Below, in pieces: positions 34,957-42,608 of a DNA stretch of 64,000 bases (position 1 is the stretch's first letter; the number at the start of each line of letters is the position of its first letter). The position numbers and the translations under genes are program-made. Location of the stretch: NCBI RefSeq assembly GCF_009764265.1, contig NZ_RWIR01000052.1, positions 124,001 to 188,000 of the forward strand. The letters are read 5' to 3'. The stretch is from Pseudomonas sp. PB101 (GTDB lineage: Bacteria > Pseudomonadota > Gammaproteobacteria > Pseudomonadales > Pseudomonadaceae). The notes beneath the pieces are model-generated. The model was not told the origin of the DNA and did no database searches. It worked only from the letters and a program-made list of their open reading frames with translations.

Positions 34957-35828
34957 GGCTGCCTCAACGCGTTGTACAGGGTGTTGAGGTTGTACTCGAA
35001 CAACCCGGTGAAGGTGCTGGCCGGACCGCTGGCCGCCAGGGCATCGGAGTACAGCGTGCCGCCGATCTGCGCGCCGCTTTCGTCTGCAATCTGCTTGAGC
35101 AGTCGGGCGTCCTTGATGTTTTCCATGAACACCGCCTTGACCCTGGCCTGACGAATCTGGGTGATCAATGCAGCCACTTCGGCGGCGGAAGGTTCGCGTT
35201 CGGTGGACAGGCCTTGAGGCGCCATGAACTCGATGCCATAGGCCTGGCCGAGATAACCGAAGGCGTCATGGGAGGTTACTATCTTGCGATTGCCCGGTGG
35301 CAATGAACCGAGCTTGGCCTTGGCTTCGGCGAGCAGGGCATGGACCTGTTTCAGGTACGCCTGGCTGTTGCGCTCATAGTCGGCGCTGTTCGCCGGGTCC
35401 GCCGCGATCAGCGCCCTGGTGATGTTGGCGATGTACAACTCGGTGTTCGCCAGGTTATGCCAGGCATGCGGGTCGGGAACGGTCTCGCCGTCTTCATCCA
35501 GGCTGCGCGGAATGACGCCGCGGCTTGCGCTGATGACTGGCGCTTTGGTCTCGGTACTGGTCACCAGGCGATCCAGCCAGGGTTCGAAACCCAAGCCGTT
35601 CTTGATGATGAGCCTGGCTCTGAGCAGCGCCTTGGCGTCGTCCGGTGTCGGCTCGTAGGTATGGGCATCCGCGTCCGGGCCGACCATATTGGTGATCTGG
35701 ATGTGATCCTTGCCGACCTGGCGGGTCATGTCGGCAAGGATGCTGAAGCTGGTGACCACCTGAAGTTTTTCGGCGGCAGACAGCGACATTGATACCAACA
35801 AACTGAACAACACGAGTAAAGCGCGCAT
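34953..35828 (-). CDS. Zinc ABC transporter substrate-binding protein (ZnuA/AztC type)
   Basis: 291-residue periplasmic cluster A-I metal-binding protein with signal peptide MRALLVLFSLLVSMSLSAA. Likely ligands are His56 (DADAHTYEPT), His121 (DPHAWHN), His187 (TSHDAFGYLG) and Asp262 (LYSDALA). The His-rich loop of canonical ZnuA is missing; that stretch here is short and acidic (SLDEDGETVPDPHAWH), more like AztC. The start at 35828 follows AGGTG; the frame extending to 36623 overlaps the permease gene and is not real. Fourth gene of the operon after folE2, the ATPase and the permease. Confidence 0.88.
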   Translation of the reverse strand: MRALLVLFSLLVSMSLSAAEKLQVVTSFSILADMTRQVGKDHIQITNMVGPDADAHTYEPTPDDAKALLRARLIIKNGLGFEPWLDRLVTSTETKAPVISASRGVIPRSLDEDGETVPDPHAWHNLANTELYIANITRALIAADPANSADYERNSQAYLKQVHALLAEAKAKLGSLPPGNRKIVTSHDAFGYLGQAYGIEFMAPQGLSTEREPSAAEVAALITQIRQARVKAVFMENIKDARLLKQIADESGAQIGGTLYSDALAASGPASTFTGLFEYNLNTLYNALRQP

Positions 35829-35839
35829 CGGGTAACACC

Positions 35840-36706
35840 TCATTGGGATGTGAGCAAAGGCGGGCGGCGCAGCAAGCCGTGCACCGGCCCGAACACCACG
35901 GACAACAGATATCCGCCGCCTGCCACCAGGACAATTGCCGGGCCACTGGGCAGCGAGTAATGGAACGAGATCAGCAACCCGAGCCATACCGAGAGGCTGC
36001 CGAGCAGGGCGGCGACGGCGATCAGTACCGGCAGGCGACGACTCCAGAAACGCGCCGCGGCGGCAGGCAGCATCATCAGACCGACGACCATCAACGCGCC
36101 GATCGCCTGGAAACCGATGACCAGGTTCAACACCACCAGTGTCAGGAACACGCCGTGGGCCAGTGGCCCGAGTCGGCTGACGGTTTGTAGAAATAACGGA
36201 TCGAGGGTGTCGAGCAGCAGGGGCCTGTAGATCAGTGCCATGGCAATCAGGCTCAGGCCCGAGACCCAAAGCATGCCGGTCAAGGTGGGGCCGTCGACTG
36301 CCAGCGCCGAGCCAAACAGCAGGTGCAACAGGTCCAGGCGCTTGCCGGCGATGCCGAGAATCAGTACGCCACAGGCCAGGGAAATCGGGTAGATCGCCGC
36401 GAGGCTGGCGTCCTCTCGCAGGCCGGTGCGTCGGGTAATCCAGGCCGCGAGGCCCGCCATGCTCAGGCCGGCACCGAGGCCGCCGATGGTCAGTGCCGGG
36501 AGACTCAAGCCAGCAAACCAGAAGCCCAGAGCCGCACCTGGGAGGATGCCGTGGGCCACTGCATCGCCGATCAGGCTCATGCGTCTGAGGATCAGAAACA
36601 CCCCAAGGGGCGCCGTACTGCACGCCAGGACCAGGCCACCGAACAGCGCCCGACGCATGAAAACGAACTCTTGGAACGGTTGCCAGAGATGCGCGGCAGC
36701 GATCAT
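35840..36706 (-). CDS. Zinc ABC transporter permease (ZnuB/AztB type)
   Basis: 288-residue inner-membrane permease of the ABC-3 family with about eight hydrophobic helices. Signature regions are RRMSLIGDAVAHGILPGAALGFW and FQAIGALMVVGLMMLPAAAARFWSRR. The ATG at 36706 overlaps the ATPase stop as TGATG, indicating translational coupling; the longer frame to 36766 was rejected for this reason. It forms the channel with the ATPase downstream of folE2 and receives zinc from the adjacent binding protein. Confidence 0.9.
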   Translation of the reverse strand: MIAAAHLWQPFQEFVFMRRALFGGLVLACSTAPLGVFLILRRMSLIGDAVAHGILPGAALGFWFAGLSLPALTIGGLGAGLSMAGLAAWITRRTGLREDASLAAIYPISLACGVLILGIAGKRLDLLHLLFGSALAVDGPTLTGMLWVSGLSLIAMALIYRPLLLDTLDPLFLQTVSRLGPLAHGVFLTLVVLNLVIGFQAIGALMVVGLMMLPAAAARFWSRRLPVLIAVAALLGSLSVWLGLLISFHYSLPSGPAIVLVAGGGYLLSVVFGPVHGLLRRPPLLTSQ

Positions 36707-37374
36707 CAGGCCACCTGCGATCGGGGTTGTTGGCGGATCAGTTCGGCGCTTGGGCCGAATACACAACCGCTGCTTTTGATCAGCAGCGTGTGTGGAATGT
36801 GTTCGCGGACAGCGGCGAGGTCATGACAAACCACCACCAGTGTTCGGCCTTCGAGATGCCATTGGTCCATGTGCTTCCAAAGCAACGCCTGGCCGAGTTC
36901 ATCGAGAGCCGCGTGGGGTTCGTCGAGCAACAGCAAAGGCGCTTCGGTCAGGCTCAAGCGGGCGAGCAGGGCGCGTTGCAATTCACCGCCGGAGAGGGCC
37001 ATCAAGGGTCGATCTTCCAGGCCGTTCAGGCGCCAGTTTTCGAGGACGGCTTGCAGTCGCTGCCTGCGGACTTCCGGAGTTTGTTTACTGCCCCAGAAAC
37101 CGGCAGCGACCAGTGCCTGAAGACTGATTGGAAACTGCCGGTCCAGATGTTGTTGCTGAGGCAGGAACGACACTCCGCCCCGGTGCGGAGCACCTAGACG
37201 CACCTTCCCGGCCAAGGGTTTTTGCAAGCCGGCGATGACTTTCAACAGGCTGCTTTTGCCGGCGCCGTTCGCCCCGATGATGGCCGTCAGGCTACCCCTC
37301 GGCAGTTCGCAGTCCAGCGCTGGCGTGAGTGGCTGTCCCGGTGCGCCCCAGCGCAAAGCATGGCAAGCGATCAT
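36706..37374 (-). CDS. Zinc ABC transporter ATP-binding protein (ZnuC/AztA type)
   Basis: 222-residue ABC ATPase with Walker A GANGAGKSS, Q-loop region SFLPQQQHLDRQFP, signature LSGGELQRALLARL, Walker B LLLLDEPHAALDE and H-loop VVCHDL. All catalytic residues are present. The start shares ATGA with the end of folE2, and the stop overlaps the permease start. It is shorter than canonical ZnuC and lacks its C-terminal extension. Confidence 0.9.
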   Translation of the reverse strand: MIACHALRWGAPGQPLTPALDCELPRGSLTAIIGANGAGKSSLLKVIAGLQKPLAGKVRLGAPHRGGVSFLPQQQHLDRQFPISLQALVAAGFWGSKQTPEVRRQRLQAVLENWRLNGLEDRPLMALSGGELQRALLARLSLTEAPLLLLDEPHAALDELGQALLWKHMDQWHLEGRTLVVVCHDLAAVREHIPHTLLIKSSGCVFGPSAELIRQQPRSQVA

Positions 37375-38267
37375 GCGACCTCCCAGTTGAGTCGGCTCTC
37401 GGCGACGGCGTCGTGGGCGTGCAGGCTTTCGGCGTGAATGACACGAATGTGGAAGGCGCTGATGCCCGTGGAGCGCTGCAGGGCCAGATTCAAACGGCGT
37501 GCGGCGTCTTCGCAGAACATCAGGTTCTGACCATTGGCCAAGGCGAAGGCTTGCTCGTCGGCGCGTTTTACCGCTGTTTGAACGGCTGTGCCGAGTGCGG
37601 CTTCGGCGTCATTGATGACTGCGATCAGAGGCAGCTCATCCAGAAAATCAGCCAGCCGTACGCGCAACTTCGCGCTGCTGCGTTGGCTGTGAGGTGTGGC
37701 GACGATGCCCTTGGTCGAGCCGAGCCAGGCTAAAACGTCAGCGTGTTGCAGTGACTTGTTGGCGAAATCGTCGACGAATTGCTGCTGAATCAACTGGCGA
37801 GAAAGGGCCGCGGAACATGGACAGGTTGAGGAGTAAGGCACCTCAATTTTTAGTTCCACGTGGAACATCGCGTTTTTCAAGCGCGCTTCAATGCTCACCG
37901 GATAGCTTTTCCAGCCTGCCAATGGACTGATCAACGCCGGTCTTTTAAGCAGCACATCGGTGTGAATGGTTAAGTGAGCACTGCTGGACAGCCCTTCATG
38001 GCTCTCAAGAAAACGCTGCAGAATCCGCCGCAATAACGCTGGGGAAAGGTTTTCCTGCTCCAACAATTCAAGCGCCAGATACAGGCGTGACATGTGAATG
38101 CCGCGCGCATTGCCATCATCGAGGCTTACGCCGGCATCGGCCTTTGCATTCAGCCGTTGGCCATCAAATAAAACGGGAAGAGCAATGCCGCACATGCCCA
38201 CCCACTCCAGTGGCAGGGCTTGGCGTGAGGCCTGCGCGGCGATATCCGGCAGAGTCAGCGCATTCAT
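37371..38267 (-). CDS. folE2: GTP cyclohydrolase FolE2 (type IB, zinc-independent)
   Basis: Makes dihydroneopterin triphosphate from GTP for folate synthesis using metals other than zinc, so it replaces FolE during zinc starvation (known). 298 residues from MNALTLPDIAAQ; the ATG at 38279 is an alternative start. The active-site Cys motif STCPCSAALSRQ and the FCEDAARRL segment are present. It is the first gene of the minus-strand zinc operon, directly downstream of a near-perfect Zur box. A 14-bp parS site is embedded in the codons for FHVEL. Confidence 0.94.
   Translation of the reverse strand: MNALTLPDIAAQASRQALPLEWVGMCGIALPVLFDGQRLNAKADAGVSLDDGNARGIHMSRLYLALELLEQENLSPALLRRILQRFLESHEGLSSSAHLTIHTDVLLKRPALISPLAGWKSYPVSIEARLKNAMFHVELKIEVPYSSTCPCSAALSRQLIQQQFVDDFANKSLQHADVLAWLGSTKGIVATPHSQRSSAKLRVRLADFLDELPLIAVINDAEAALGTAVQTAVKRADEQAFALANGQNLMFCEDAARRLNLALQRSTGISAFHIRVIHAESLHAHDAVAESRLNWEVA
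37853..37866. other. parS centromere-like site 2
   Basis: GTTCCACGTGGAAC, identical to the site at 26886, inside folE2 (minus-strand codons for residues FHVEL). A perfect 14-bp ParB-binding core in a protein-coding gene, 11 kb from the first. Confidence 0.88.
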
Positions 38268-38299
38268 GAGCAGGTCCATCGTGGGAGTTGATTTAGGAT

Positions 38300-38312
38300 G
38301 TTATAGTATAAC
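38300..38312. promoter_or_regulatory. Zur box of the folE2-ABC operon
   Basis: GTTATAGTATAAC, an exact match to the gammaproteobacterial Zur core GTTATANTATAAC, 33 bp upstream of the folE2 start. With zinc, Zur should repress the folE2-ABC-carbonic anhydrase operon from here. Confidence 0.88.
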
Positions 38313-38444
38313 AATCAAATCGACGATGCCTTTTTCATGAACAGGTCTTCATCTTTCACGGACCCATGGGATTTCTCGCGAAGGGGGAACGCGTCCAGCA
38401 TCGTGGCCTTGCTGTGTCGGGCAAAGGGATGGTTTATTAGCTTT

Positions 38445-38457
38445 GTTATATTATAAC
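38445..38457. promoter_or_regulatory. Zur box of zigA
   Basis: GTTATATTATAAC, an exact Zur core match inside the perfect 15-bp palindrome TGTTATATTATAACA, about 52 bp upstream of zigA. Separate from the folE2 box by 145 bp, so each divergent promoter has its own operator. Confidence 0.88.
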
Positions 38458-38508
38458 ATTAAAATAAGCCCGACACCGTGACCGGGCATCCCTGTGAGGA
38501 ATATGCAG

Positions 38509-39714
38509 ATGTCCAATCGACTTCCCGTGACCGTTCTCTCCGGCTTTCTTGGCGCCGGAAAAAGTACACTTCTTAATTACATACTACGTAATCGCGATGG
38601 CTTGCGCGTGGCGGTCATCGTCAACGATATGAGCGAAATCAACGTCGATGGCACCGAAGTTCAGCGCGATGTCAGTCTTAACCGGGCTGAAGAACGGTTG
38701 GTTGAAATGAGTAACGGGTGTATTTGCTGTACGTTACGTGAAGATTTGCTCGAGGAAGTCAGTCAACTCGCCAGAGAGGGGCGCTTCGACTATCTGCTGA
38801 TCGAGTCCACGGGCATTTCCGAACCGCTGCCAGTGGCGGAAACCTTCACCTTCCGCGATGAAAACGGCCAGAGCCTCAACGACATCGCCCGGCTCGACAC
38901 CATGGTCACGGTGGTCGATGGCATGAACTTCCTGCTTGATTACCAGGCGGCCGAAAGCCTGGCCTCGCGAGGAGAAACACTGGGGGATGACGACGAGCGT
39001 TCCATTACCGACCTGTTGATCGAGCAGGTCGAGTTCGCCGATGTGATTTTGCTCAGCAAGATCGACTTGATCAGCAGCCACCAACGCGAGGAGTTGATCG
39101 CCATACTGGAACGGCTCAACGCCAGGGCGGAAATCATCCCGATGGCGATGGGCGAAATCCCCTTGGACAAGATCCTCAACACCGGTCGTTTTGATTTCGA
39201 AAAAGCCGCCCAGGCACCGGGATGGTTGCAGGAACTGCGCGGTGAACACGTGCCCGAAACCGAAGAGTACGGCATTGCGTCCAGCGCTTACCGGGCCCGC
39301 CGGCCGTTCCATCCGCAGCGGTTCTTCAACTTCATCGATGGCCCCTGGGACAACGGCAAGCTGCTGCGCTCCAAGGGCTTTTTCTGGCTGGCGAGCAAGC
39401 ACATGGATGCCGGCAGCTGGTCTCAGGCCGGTGGCTTGATGCGCTATGGTTTTGCCGGACGCTGGTGGCGTTTCGTACCGAAAAACCAATGGCCGCAGGA
39501 CGAAGAAAGTACCGCCGGGATCATGAAGAACTGGGCCGCCGACAGCGGGGACTGTCGCCAGGAACTGGTGTTCATCGGCCAGGACATCGACTTCACGCAA
39601 CTCACGGCCGAACTGGACGCCTGCCTGCTGACTGATGAGGAAATGGCGCTGGGTGTAGAGGGCTGGCGTTTGCTGCCTGATCCATTCGGTCCTTGGTATG
39701 AAGAAGCCGCCTGA
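38509..39714 (+). CDS. zigA: COG0523-family zinc metallochaperone GTPase ZigA
   Basis: 401-residue G3E GTPase with P-loop GFLGAGKST, metal-binding CxCC (NGCICCTLREDLL), Walker B region ESTGISEP and base-specificity SKIDL. The C-terminal CobW domain includes RPFHPQRFFNFIDGPW. COG0523 proteins under Zur deliver zinc to target enzymes when it is scarce (known for ZigA). The start at 38509 was chosen because AGGA at 38497 sits 8 nt upstream; GTG 38494 and ATG 38503 are poorer. Divergent from folE2 with its own Zur box. Confidence 0.9.
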   Translation: MSNRLPVTVLSGFLGAGKSTLLNYILRNRDGLRVAVIVNDMSEINVDGTEVQRDVSLNRAEERLVEMSNGCICCTLREDLLEEVSQLAREGRFDYLLIESTGISEPLPVAETFTFRDENGQSLNDIARLDTMVTVVDGMNFLLDYQAAESLASRGETLGDDDERSITDLLIEQVEFADVILLSKIDLISSHQREELIAILERLNARAEIIPMAMGEIPLDKILNTGRFDFEKAAQAPGWLQELRGEHVPETEEYGIASSAYRARRPFHPQRFFNFIDGPWDNGKLLRSKGFFWLASKHMDAGSWSQAGGLMRYGFAGRWWRFVPKNQWPQDEESTAGIMKNWAADSGDCRQELVFIGQDIDFTQLTAELDACLLTDEEMALGVEGWRLLPDPFGPWYEEAA

Positions 39715-39729
39715 TCCGCTACTGGCGCT

Positions 39730-40086
39730 TCAAGGCCAGAGCCAGGTGCCCTGGCTCTGGCCTTCGCAGTACGGCTGCAAATACGCCGCGTCGGTGGCAA
39801 CGCCGTAATAGTGAATATCTTGGCGGTAGGGCATATTGGCGACTTGGGCGTTGCTGCAAATGCCGAATGAGCCGCCGGGGCATTGATCGACATACCGCAC
39901 TTCGACTTTCTGCCCCGCCAGGTTCGGTTGGCAGAAACCATCGGCGAAGAGTTTTGGCGGGATAGTGCGGTTCTGCTGGCAAACCTGGATATCCAGCCGC
40001 TCGGCCTGGCTGTGAACCACACAAGCCTGGGCCAGCGCCTCGCCCGAAACGAGTGCCAGAAGCAACGACAAGCCAATCAACCGCAT
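39730..40086 (-). CDS. Small secreted six-cysteine protein
   Basis: 118-residue predicted periplasmic protein with signal peptide MRLIGLSLLLALVSGEALA. The ~99-residue mature part has six Cys (QACVV, QVCQQ, GFCQP, DQCPG, GICSN, PYCEG), suggesting three disulfides. The start has the strong ribosome site GAGGAGGTAATGA. It lies between two COG0523 genes on the opposite strand, and its last codons are a perfect hairpin. I do not recognise the family. Its place in the zinc cluster suggests an envelope role in metal stress, but nothing in the sequence proves it. Confidence 0.75.
   Translation of the reverse strand: MRLIGLSLLLALVSGEALAQACVVHSQAERLDIQVCQQNRTIPPKLFADGFCQPNLAGQKVEVRYVDQCPGGSFGICSNAQVANMPYRQDIHYYGVATDAAYLQPYCEGQSQGTWLWP
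39732..39764. terminator. Perfect 15-bp stem hairpin at the zigA / small-protein convergence
   Basis: AAGGCCAGAGCCAGG and CCTGGCTCTGGCCTT flank the loop TGC. It lies 18 bp after the zigA stop and overlaps the last codons of the convergent gene. No T-run on either strand, so it may act as an mRNA end stabiliser or bidirectional block rather than a classical terminator. Confidence 0.65.
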
Positions 40087-40113
40087 TCATTACCTCCTCA
40101 GAAATCATCGACC

Positions 40114-41085
40114 ATGCTGCAGAATATCCCCACTCATGTGATTGCCGGCCCGTTGGGCGCCGGCAAGACCAGCCTGATCAAGCACCTGCTGGCCCAGCGC
40201 CCGGCCGGTGAGCGGTGGGCGGTGTTGATCAACGAGTTTGGCCAGATCGGTCTCGACGCTGCGCTACTGACCCGGGACGCCGATGGTATCGCACTGGGTG
40301 AAGTGGCCGGGGGCTGCTTGTGTTGCGTCAACGGTGCGCCGTTTCAGATTGGTCTTGGGCGCTTGTTGCGCAAGGCGCAACCGGATCGCCTGTTCATCGA
40401 ACCCTCGGGGCTGGGGCATCCGGCACAGTTGCTCCGGCAGTTGAGCGAAGCGCCGTGGCAAGGCGTGTTGGCTGTTCAGCCGTGTGTGCTGGTGTTGGAT
40501 GCCCAGGCGCTCGCCGCTGGCAAGCCGTTGCCGCAGGCCCAACAGCAAGCACTGAGCCATGCAGGATTGTTGCTGCTGAACAAATCTGAAGGTCTCGAAG
40601 ATGAAAGTCGCCAGCGAATCGCCGGGCAATTGCCGCCAACCCCTTTGTACTGGACGCAACAGGCGGTTTTACCCTTGAGCGCATTACCGGGCCTGAATGC
40701 CAAAGCGCTGGCGGGTGTGGATAACTTTGTCGTGCCCAAGGGATTGGCGCCGCTGCCGGCGGTCTGGAGCGATCCCGCGTTGCCCATTTGCTTGAGTCAG
40801 GAGCAGGACGGAGGCTGGAGCATCGGATGGCGTTGGCACCCAAGCCAGGTGTTTGATGCCGCCCGGGTTGGCTGCTGGCTTGAAAGCCTGGACTGGCGGC
40901 GGGCGAAGCTGGTTATCCACAGTGCCCAAGGGTGGGTTTCGGCGAATGCGCTGGATAACTCGGTGCTGGAGTGGCGGGCCAGTGAATGGCGGCAGGACTC
41001 ACGCATCGAGCTGATTTTCAGTGAACCGCAGAATGCAGACCTGTTGCAGAGTGAACTGGCTGCATGCCGATCCGGATCGGGTTAA
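40114..41085 (+). CDS. COG0523-family (CobW-like) GTPase, second copy
   Basis: 323-residue G3E GTPase, clearly shorter than ZigA. It has P-loop GPLGAGKTS, the metal-binding CxCC (GGCLCCVNG), EPSGLGHP and a diverged base-recognition LNKSEG where NKxD is usual. The ATG at 40114 was chosen as the start of the G domain; the frame open to 39883 is antisense to the small secreted protein gene. No Zur box is visible just upstream. Belongs to the same zinc-related cluster; its client is unknown. Confidence 0.85.
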   Translation: MLQNIPTHVIAGPLGAGKTSLIKHLLAQRPAGERWAVLINEFGQIGLDAALLTRDADGIALGEVAGGCLCCVNGAPFQIGLGRLLRKAQPDRLFIEPSGLGHPAQLLRQLSEAPWQGVLAVQPCVLVLDAQALAAGKPLPQAQQQALSHAGLLLLNKSEGLEDESRQRIAGQLPPTPLYWTQQAVLPLSALPGLNAKALAGVDNFVVPKGLAPLPAVWSDPALPICLSQEQDGGWSIGWRWHPSQVFDAARVGCWLESLDWRRAKLVIHSAQGWVSANALDNSVLEWRASEWRQDSRIELIFSEPQNADLLQSELAACRSGSG

Positions 41086-41089
41086 CCCA

Positions 41090-41506
41090 TCAGGGCCGCC
41101 ACTTGGTGTGTTCCTGACGCCACTGGCTCAGTTCGATCACTTCTGCACGGGGTTTCACCACATCGACCACCGGTTCGGTTTCGTCGAACGGGACCGGGTA
41201 GGGCGCCAGTTCAATCTGTGCGCTGTGGGCGCCGAACTGAGTGATGGTGCCGTTGTGGCGGGTTTCACCGGTCACGGTGAATTCGAAGTTGTACACGCGG
41301 GCCAGGCGTCGGCGACCACCGGCATCCCTGATGAACGCGATTCTTTTCAAGGCCACGTTGCCGTCGAGCAATTCGATCCCGAGCTTGCTGCAATGCTGCT
41401 TGACCCGCTCCAGCGCGCGCTCGCGCAAGCCGTGGTTGTGCCACAGCCATGCGCCGGCAGTGGCGAACAGCATCAGCACGAATATATTTCCAAGGGTCAG
41501 CATCAA
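41090..41506 (-). CDS. DUF3301 family membrane-anchored protein
   Basis: 138-residue protein with one N-terminal helix (LGNIFVLMLFATAGAWLW) followed by a soluble domain with the family sequence KQHCSKLGIELLDGNVALKRI and YNFEFTVTGE. DUF3301 proteins are found in many gammaproteobacteria without known function. Convergent with the second COG0523 gene. Confidence 0.8.
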   Translation of the reverse strand: MMLTLGNIFVLMLFATAGAWLWHNHGLRERALERVKQHCSKLGIELLDGNVALKRIAFIRDAGGRRRLARVYNFEFTVTGETRHNGTITQFGAHSAQIELAPYPVPFDETEPVVDVVKPRAEVIELSQWRQEHTKWRP

Positions 41507-41622
41507 CAGGGTGCTCCAACAAGATAGTGTCAGCTTAACTGTGTCGCTGGTCTGTCGTACAGGCTGCGTTTAGTCGCATACTGCGCGGCTAGAATTTCAA
41601 TCGTTTTACGGAAATCCACCGC

Positions 41623-42495
41623 ATGAAACGTACACCGCATTTGCTCGCTATCCAGTCCCACGTGGTATTCGGTCACGCCGGCAACAGTGCCGCTGTTTTC
41701 CCGATGCAACGGGTCGGGGTGAATGTCTGGCCGCTCAACACCGTGCAGTTCTCCAATCACACCCAGTACGGCCAGTGGGCCGGTGAAGTGCTGGCGCCGC
41801 ACCAGATACCGGAGCTGGTCGAAGGCATCGCGGCGATTGGCGAGCTGGGTAACTGTGATGCGGTGCTCTCCGGTTACCTCGGCAGCGCCGCCCAGGGACG
41901 GGCGATCTTGACGGGGGTGGCGCGGATCAAGTCGATGAATCCCAAGGCGCTGTACCTGTGTGACCCGGTCATGGGGCATCCGGAAAAAGGCTGCAGTGTG
42001 CCGGCGGAAGTCAGTGATTTTCTGCTGGAGGAGGCCGCCGCCGTGGCGGACTTCATGTGTCCGAACCAGCTGGAGCTGGACAGCTTCTCCGGGCGCAAGC
42101 CGCAATCACTGTTCGATTGCCTGGCCATGGCGCGTGCCTTGCTGGCGCGCGGCCCGAAAGCGGTGCTGGTCAAGCATCTGGACTATCCGGGTAAACCGGC
42201 AGGGGTCTTCGAGATGCTGCTGGTGACGGCCGAAGGCAGCTGGCATTTGCAGCGCCCGTTGCTGGCGTTTCCACGTCAACCGGTGGGCGTGGGCGATCTG
42301 ACGTCGGGGCTGTTCCTGGCGCGCGTGCTGTTGGGTGACAGTCTGGTGGCCGCATTCGAGTTCACGGCTTCGGCGGTGCATGAAGTGCTGCTGGAAACCC
42401 AGGCGTGTGCCAGCTACGAATTGGAACTGGTTCGGGCTCAGGACCGGATTGCCCATCCGCGGGTGCGGTTCGAGGCGACCTCGATCAGCCTTTGA
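41623..42495 (+). CDS. pdxY: Pyridoxal kinase PdxY
   Basis: 290-residue ribokinase-like enzyme that phosphorylates pyridoxal to PLP in B6 salvage. Typical sequences are LLAIQSHVVFGHAGNSAAVFPMQRVGVNVWPLNTVQFSNHT at the N-terminus, YLCDPVMGHPEKG, and the ATP-site GVGDLTSGLFLARVLLG, where the catalytic Asp lies. Full length for PdxY. Single gene with its own start after a short intergenic region; a REP doublet follows. Confidence 0.95.
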   Translation: MKRTPHLLAIQSHVVFGHAGNSAAVFPMQRVGVNVWPLNTVQFSNHTQYGQWAGEVLAPHQIPELVEGIAAIGELGNCDAVLSGYLGSAAQGRAILTGVARIKSMNPKALYLCDPVMGHPEKGCSVPAEVSDFLLEEAAAVADFMCPNQLELDSFSGRKPQSLFDCLAMARALLARGPKAVLVKHLDYPGKPAGVFEMLLVTAEGSWHLQRPLLAFPRQPVGVGDLTSGLFLARVLLGDSLVAAFEFTASAVHEVLLETQACASYELELVRAQDRIAHPRVRFEATSISL

Positions 42496-42510
42496 TTGAG
42501 CGTTGTTCCC

Positions 42511-42586
42511 ATCGCGGGCAAGCCCGCTCCCACATTTGATCTTCGGTGTTGCATAGATCCAGTGTGGGAGCGGGCTTGCCCGCGAT
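42511..42586. repeat. REP doublet
   Basis: Perfect facing 24-bp REP arms 42511-42534 and 42563-42586, of the GAGCGGGCTTGCCCGC type, between convergent pdxY and the thioesterase gene. Confidence 0.9.
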
Positions 42587-42608
42587 GGCGATTTATTGAT
42601 CGAACACG

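Noticed and set aside
35829..36623. N-terminal extension of the zinc-binding protein frame
   Set aside because: Out-of-frame reading of the permease gene; the signal peptide starts at 35828.
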